Assembly (NCBI GenBank): GCA_004380135.1
Contig: QXCR01000015.1
Span: 124,001 to 188,000 of the forward strand
From: Stemphylium vesicarium
Taxonomy: Eukaryota > Ascomycota > Dothideomycetes > Pleosporales > Pleosporaceae
Direction of reading: 5' to 3'
DNA: 64,000 nt
The notes below the pieces were generated by a model. The model was not told the origin of the DNA and searched no databases. It was given only the letters and a program-made list of their open reading frames with translations. The position numbers were made by a program, and so were the translations under genes. Within the stretch, counting starts at the first letter, position 1, and each line of letters begins with the position of its first letter. Shown piece after piece: positions 58,501 through 64,000 of this stretch.

Positions 58501-60297
58501 ACGTGTTCCACCACTCATCCGCCACCTCCACCAAACTTGACGCGACTCTCCACGCAGCAACGACTATGACACCTCCACGATGTTCTCTATCGCCTCAAAA
58601 AGAAGCTAGACTTGCTCCAGCTACTGCTGCAATTCAAAATAATAAAAAATTCCGCCTCTATAATGTTGCGAAGCTATATAATACTCCTCGCTCTACTGTC
58701 CTCGATCGCATCGCAGGTAGCCTACTGCAGGCTGCTGCCAACGCCCAGAAACGGAAGCTCTCTCCTGTCGAGGAGCAGTCTCTCGTTCAGTAGATCTTGG
58801 ACCTTGACCGGCAAGGCTTTCCGCCTCAGCTCATCGACGTACGATGAATGGCGGACGCTCTTCTCGCTGGCCGCGGCCAGGATCCACCTCCACCACCTGT
58901 AGGCAAGAACTGGGTGTCGCGCTTCGTCAACAGCCAACCTGAGCTTCAGACAAAGTGGAACAGGAAGTTTCACAGCCAGCGCGCTCGCTGCGAGGATCCT
59001 GTCGCAATCTCAGCGTGGTTTAAGCTGGTAGAGGAGACGCGCCAGGCGTACGGCATACTAGACGACGATATATACAACTTTGATGAGACTGGCTTTATGA
59101 TGGGCATTGTAGCGACGTCTAAGGTGGTCACAAGCGCAGATATAGTATGTCGCGCTACTGTTGTACAGCCAGGCAATCGCGACTAGGTCATGACAATCGA
59201 GAGTATTAACGCGTCTGGCTGGTGTCTTCCGCCGTTCGTGATCCTGTCTGGTAAGCAGCACCAGGCTGCCTGGTACCACCACGTCCCTACAGACTGGATT
59301 ATAGCAGTAAGCAACAACGGCTGGACGACAGACAAGCTCGGCGTCGAGTGGGTAAAGCACTTCAACAGACGTACGGCGCCTCGTACGCGTGGAGCCCACC
59401 GTCTCCTAATCCTAGACGGCCATAGTAGCCATGCGACGCCTGAGTTCGACCAATACTGCACGGAGAACAAGATTATCACTCTCTGCATACCAGCTCATAC
59501 CTCTCACCTCCTCCAGCCGCTTGATGTGAGCTGCTTCTCCCCGCTTAAGCGCGCGTACAGTCACGAGATCCAGGAGCTAGCACGTCAAGGCGTCTACCAT
59601 ATTGACAAGATAGACTTCCTTACAACCTATGCCCGCATCCGGCCAATAGTATTCACGCAGCAAAATATCCAGGCAGGCTTCCAGGCGACAGGACTTCTCC
59701 CTCTCTGTCCAGACCGCGTCCTATCGTCGCTCACAGTCGTCCGGACGCCGTCTCCACGAGCGACAACAGCAGACAACAACGTCGCATGGACAGCAGAGAC
59801 GCCCCGTACGGTAGCGCAGCTTCAGCTGCAGGCTGAGCATCTTCAGGATCGGCTCCGCCGGCAATCACAGGGCCCAATAAATCAGCTTCTCCGCCAGGTT
59901 GTTAAAAGCTGTCAGGTTGCAATGCAATCAGCAACAATACTTGCTTTAGAAATAAGAAGCTACGTGCAGCTAGCCAGCGTCCGCAACGAAAGCAAGACCA
60001 GCGGCTTCAGTATATAGCCCATGGAGGAGCGCTACAGGGCCAGCAGGGCCAGCAGCTCGCTATAGAGGCAGAAAAGGTGGTCGCGGAGGTTGAACAAGCT
60101 CTAGCTACCCCAGGACGTCAGCGCGCACCACCAACGTGTACGAAGTGTGATACCTACGACACACGCGGAATCAATGTAGACAGTAATAAACTAGTTAAAT
60201 CTAAAATCCTATACTACTATGTTACATTGTTGTGGAGCGATCGTGCAGAGCATCGCGTTGATTTTGGTGGGAGTGGCGGATGAGTGGTGGAACGCGT
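58501..60297 (+). mobile_element. Fot1/pogo-type DNA transposon
   Basis: 1797 bp between TA duplications (58499-58500 and 60298-60299). The terminal inverted repeats are about 45 bp or more: the left starts ACGTGTTCCACCACTCATCC, and the right, reverse-complemented, starts ACGCGTTCCACCACTCATCC. The TA target and a DDE_1 transposase define the Tc1-mariner/pogo group. Confidence 0.95.
58566..60283 (+). pseudogene. pogo/Fot1 transposase, disrupted
   Basis: The frame starts MTPPRCSLSPQKEARLAPAT with a psq-type helix-turn-helix (YNVAKLYNTPRSTVLDRI), then a CENP-B-like part and a DDE_1 domain. Catalytic acidic residues lie in YNFDETGFMMG, LLILDGHSSHATPEF and LLQPLDVSCFSPLKRAY. One frame to 60017 is cut by TAG 58791, TGA 58845 and TAG 59184. 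The C-terminal part (YIAHGGALQGQQGQQ, QRAPPTCTKCDTY) lies in another frame from about 59980 to 60283, which implies one indel. It is not active as it stands. Confidence 0.85.
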
Positions 60298-60299
60298 TA

Positions 60300-60674
60300 G
60301 GAAATTGGAAAGCGCATCGTCTGGCTGTCACGTGTTGTTTGGAGCAAGCCATACCGCAACATACAACCAGAGAGGTATCATTGCTCTTTACGGTGTTCGA
60401 CCACATCTGGCGGAAGGATTCTGCGGTAATTTTACGGGCTCAGGCGCCCAGCACGTGACGTTCGCTACATCCCATCAGGCGGCTGCGTCGCGAAAATGAG
60501 GAAAAGAGAGGGGGCATCATTGTTGCTTCAACAAAACTCATTGGGAAGCAGTGCAAGCGACGTTTATTAGCACGATCCCCTGCAGCCAAGATGCAGCCAT
60601 TCACGTAGATCAAGGAAACCGTCCTTTACACATGGTACGACAACAAGCCACTACGGGTCTGGGTGACGCTTCTC
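60300..60674. other. intergenic
   Basis: 375 bp between the transposon and the DUF7730-like gene. Nothing is recognised. Confidence 0.45.
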
Positions 60675-61636
60675 ATGCTCCCATGTTTCGCGTGTTATTA
60701 CTTATATATCTGCCTTGCCCATGATTTCTCTTCTTGGGGGGCAAAGACACGAATGAATCAATTCCTCGTCATGAGTGAGATTGCTCAAGCGCGTCGGGAG
60801 CGAGGCCTCCAGAGTCGGAAGCGAGGTATCTCTGTGGATGGCAAGCGATGGATGAGTCCATGGGCCAGAAAGCGCGAAATCAACGAGCAATATCAAAGCT
60901 CTTTCTTCAGCATGATACCGGTGGAAATCAGGCTGCAGATCTATAAGTTCGTGCTTTGTGACGAGGAAGAGAAGAATGTTGAGGCCCAAGAACAGGAGAA
61001 AAATTCGGATGGGAGAGATTGGTTCTTGTTCAGAGCGAAACCGTCTTGCCCGGTGGGCATGCTCCGGACTTGTCGCAAACTGTAAGTGGTAGTTGTTCAC
61101 ACCGACATGCATCTTCTGACCCTGTCAGCTATCGCGAAGCAATCGACACCCTTTATTTGGGCAACCACCTTTCCTTTGCAAGCTCTGAGCGCTTTGTTGT
61201 CTTCACCCGCTCTATTCCTCAACCTCGCCTAGCCTCCATCATACACATCACCATCGCATACAATGGCAAAGACAATACAATATTGGGTGGCATTGAAACA
61301 TACCGCCGCAACTGCGAAAATGAAGATTTCTTAGCAATCATCTCCGCAATGCCGAGATTGAAGGCCATTGGCTTTCGGATGCGTTATCTCCACGTAAAGG
61401 CTCGATGTTTTCTTCCAAAGGGGGCAGCTTTATTGTTGGATCTGATCCAGAAGAGAACTGAGATGACTGGATGCGAGCTATGGTACGAAGTCGAATCATA
61501 TGAGCGGTGGAGTAGAGTATATGGGCCGTACGATGCATCAATGGATATCAATGAATTCTTCGTACGATGGAGAGTTGGTGAGAAGGTTTGGCTTCGATCA
61601 GCAAGTCGCGGCGTTGGCTTTAGCAGTGTTGTCTAG
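60675..61636 (+). CDS. DUF7730-like protein
   Basis: Two exons, 60675-61081 and 61129-61636, give 304 residues. The intron is 47 bp (GTAAGT..CAG). The conserved opening is MIPVEIRLQIYKFVLCDEE and the junction reads MLRTCRKLYREAIDTLYLGN, both F-box-like features of the fungal DUF7730 group, whose function is unknown. The start is uncertain: ATG 60675 gives a hydrophobic lead, and ATG 60753 (MNQFLVMSEIAQARRERG) is also plausible. Confidence 0.7.
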
Positions 61637-61774
61637 TAACTTCAAGGCAAAAGCAGCATCAAGATAAGGTGTCAACGCATGATAGAAGGATTATAGCAAA
61701 AAAAATATGATCAATCGCAAAACAGCCACAGCCATAGCTCTCCATCTCCACCTCAAAATCACCAACTGCTAATG

Positions 61775-63796
61775 CTAGTTGGCAGGGCAATTCTCGTCGC
61801 GATACTCGAAATCGAGCGGAGTGAAATCCGGGAACAACGTCCCCATGCCATCGTACACGTCCGAAATGTTCACGATGTCGCCGTGGACATTGACAAGACT
61901 ATAAGAAAATCGTCAGTAGCTGTATACAGGAAAAGAAAAAGAGATACGTACATTGCAGACTTCGCTACACGATGCTTTCTCATAGCCATCACAAGCTGCT
62001 GAATCTCATTGTGATCGTTATGCGTAGGCAGCAATTGCCCCTGAGGCACGTGATCCGCGTCGAAGACCACGACGGTACTGTTGATGTTAGGGCACGGAGG
62101 TGTGACGACAGCGACGCTATGGTCCGTGGCATGAATGCTGCCCTCGACGTGTATGAAGGTCGCCCGGAAATTGTCGGTCTGGACGATGTAGGGAGCACCA
62201 CGTCTACAATGGATTAGAACCTTTCCAAAATGCCGGATCTGGAGAGAACTTACTCATAGGTCGCGAACTTGACACCGGGTATCTCCGCGTAGTACGATGT
62301 GGCCATCTTGGGAGCGACTATCTCGGCCCCGTTCTCGGCGAATAGTCTCACACCGAAAGCATGGTCGTGATGGTGATGAGTGGGCTTGAAAGAAGGTTAG
62401 TAAAAAGGCCATGGGTATGAAATCGAGGAATATCTGGTCTTACCCAAACTTGCGTCACTGGCTTCCCGATATTGATCCGAATCCACTCCATCAAGCTCCC
62501 GTCCTGATCTGTCGGCGCATCCAAAACAACAACATAAGTGTCGGTCTCTAGCAGCATCTGTCGATACAAAGAAACACCAGGCAGTCGTACCACCCAGACT
62601 CCGGGCATATCCTGGTAAGGTTGCTGCGCATCCCACTCATCCACGGTCCGGTTGAAGCGACCGGCCCAGAGGAAAGTCGCCGCCTTTTCACCGATATACG
62701 CAGTCATTGCGGGATCGACTAGAGGTACGTGGAGCTCCTGACGCACCCCGGGTATGTCGAAGAATGTAGTGTCGACGTCGATGTTTGCAGTCACGTTTGA
62801 TGCAAGGAAATCGGTGATGATTCGCTCGTTATTGTACATGACCTTGAAATGGCGGGGTGCCATGATGCCGCTCACAGAGACATAGTCGTATATCCTAAGG
62901 TCATTGGTGGAACGGCCGTAGAATGGGTGGTCTTCGTAAGTGCGGATGGCGAAGGGAAGGTACGTATCAGGGTTGAGCAGAATCGACATGTTCAATGAGC
63001 GATCGAACACTATCTGGCAGTCAGATTCTGCAAATGAGCACAAGCAATCAGGGAAACTGACCTGCGGGTAGTTCCATGTCACCTTCAATGGGCTCGTAGG
63101 TGAGAGTGTAGTTATCTTCTGCGTGTACCTATGAGGAAAAAAGGCGTTAGTTTTTAGCTAACTCTGCTAGATTTGAAGATTCATACCCTGTTCAGTAGCA
63201 TCGGATTCCATTTGTAGCCGTCGGTAATCATGTTTGCAGCAAGATATCCTAGATTACTTTAGTACGGCTCATGCAGTGTGATGGGGCGCAATACCATCTA
63301 CATAACCTTCGGGAGGCGCCGATGGATCAAACAAGTTATAGCTGCCCCTAGTAATGGCAGCCGCGGCCGCTTCGCCATCCCGCACGACCATGGAATAGTC
63401 CATAGGCTCGAGCTCCGGTCTGCCGAAATACCAAATGGCTTGGGTACGTAAGCGCAGTCTACAAATATCGATTGTGCTGGCAAACTTACTCCCGAGTCCA
63501 GCAACCTTATCGACTCGCTGCAAAAGACTGGATGCCTCATACGAATACGTAATGTCCATGCTTCCATACGGCACAACGGTGCAGTCCATAGTGTCCAAAG
63601 CGATACATGTGCCGATTGACTTGGTTCGGAGCTGGGTGCCGCTGATCCTGAGATTCCGAACTTCAGTCATGTTGGAGCGAATGCCTATAGCTGCCATCGA
63701 ACGCTCCATGATGTCCGCAGGTATCTCGCCCTTCTGGAGAGCGGCAGAGACCAGGCTTCCCATCAGCAGAGCTGACAGAAGTCGGTTAACAGCCAT
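61775..63796 (-). CDS. secreted metallo-beta-lactamase-fold protein
   Basis: Proposed exons: 63796-63295, 63248-63187, 63128-63062, 63027-62444, 62384-62254, 62203-61952 and 61898-61775, giving 573 residues. The signal peptide is MAVNRLLSALLMGSLVSAAL. An N-terminal domain of about 300 residues (LPFAIRTYEDHPFYGRSTND) precedes the metal site PTHHHHDHAFGVR, the HxHxDH motif. Later motifs include IHVEGSIHATDHSVAVV and VVVFDADHVPQGQLLPTHND. The end is DFTPLDFEYRDENCPAN. It is probably an extracytoplasmic hydrolase; the substrate is unknown. The third intron as modelled is only 34 nt, so that junction is doubtful. It is convergent with the DUF7730-like gene, 138 bp apart. Confidence 0.8.
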
Positions 63797-64000
63797 TGTG
63801 TCGCGAGGTTGATGATTTGGAAAAAGGTATCAACTCGGTGTATTGAAGTGTCTAAAAATGCGAAAGAAAGAGCGAAGCAGAAGTGAGTGGATGGTTCTTC
63901 TCATGTTCCACACACTATTCTTCATGTACACGACGACCCTATGGTCATAGCAACTATGGAGCTCGGCCTTCGGTGTCGCAACTTCGTAGACTGCGATCAC
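63797..64000. promoter_or_regulatory. upstream of the secreted MBL-fold gene
   Basis: 204 bp at the window edge. No further gene is visible. Confidence 0.4.

Noticed and set aside
1..64000. tRNA, rRNA and CRISPR features
   Set aside because: I saw no cloverleaf with conserved A and B boxes, no rRNA core sequence and no regularly spaced repeats. A covariance search could still find a small RNA that I missed.

Overview
The window is chromosomal DNA of a filamentous ascomycete, most likely a Dothideomycete of the Pleosporales type. Genes carry 46-94 bp introns with GT..AG ends. Fungal markers include a samB/mub1 MYND protein, CHS7, GPI11, a HET-domain gene and a NACHT-ZZ gene. The repeats carry the footprint of repeat-induced point mutation (RIP). 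The species cannot be named from this sequence alone.

Layout. 0.3-5.7 kb: samB/mub1-like gene (-) and a CorA-type Mg transporter (+), divergent. 6-10.3 kb: two related, broken genes in tandem. 10.9-16.2 kb: dihydroxyacetone kinase, GPI11/PIG-F and translin, all (-). 17.3-21.1 kb: a two-exon small secreted protein and a secreted S41-type protease with a cysteine-rich tail. 22-26.3 kb: a decayed NACHT-ZZ gene and a decayed HET gene; the first is split by a 216-bp solo-LTR-like element. 27.2-27.4 kb: a U2 snRNA gene (-) that appears to contain a 52-nt spliceosomal intron. 28.1-31.3 kb: three genes of unknown function. 31.6-35.5 kb: CHS7 and a phenol-hydroxylase-like FAD monooxygenase. 35.5-38 kb: a long gene-poor stretch. 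38.0-40.3 kb: two small cysteine-rich secreted proteins. 40.8-42.9 kb: an AtuA/DUF1446-family pseudogene with five nonsense codons and a second copy of the solo-LTR-like element. 43.7-45.2 kb: an F-box gene. 45.3-51.5 kb: a complete but mutated Ty1/copia retrotransposon. 51.9-57.6 kb: a PIR-like wall protein, a Gln-rich unknown protein and a butanediol-dehydrogenase-like enzyme. 58.5-60.3 kb: a mutated Fot1/pogo transposon. 60.7-63.8 kb: a DUF7730-like gene and a secreted metallo-beta-lactamase-fold protein.

Housekeeping genes (wall and GPI synthesis, RNA binding, splicing RNA, Mg transport) alternate with accessory islands of secreted proteins, immune-like receptors and transposons. In those islands several genes are dead. 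Two of them were interrupted by the same LTR-like element with perfect 5-bp target duplications, and removing the element restores the reading frame in both cases. The strongest new signals are the U2 intron and this matched pair of insertions.
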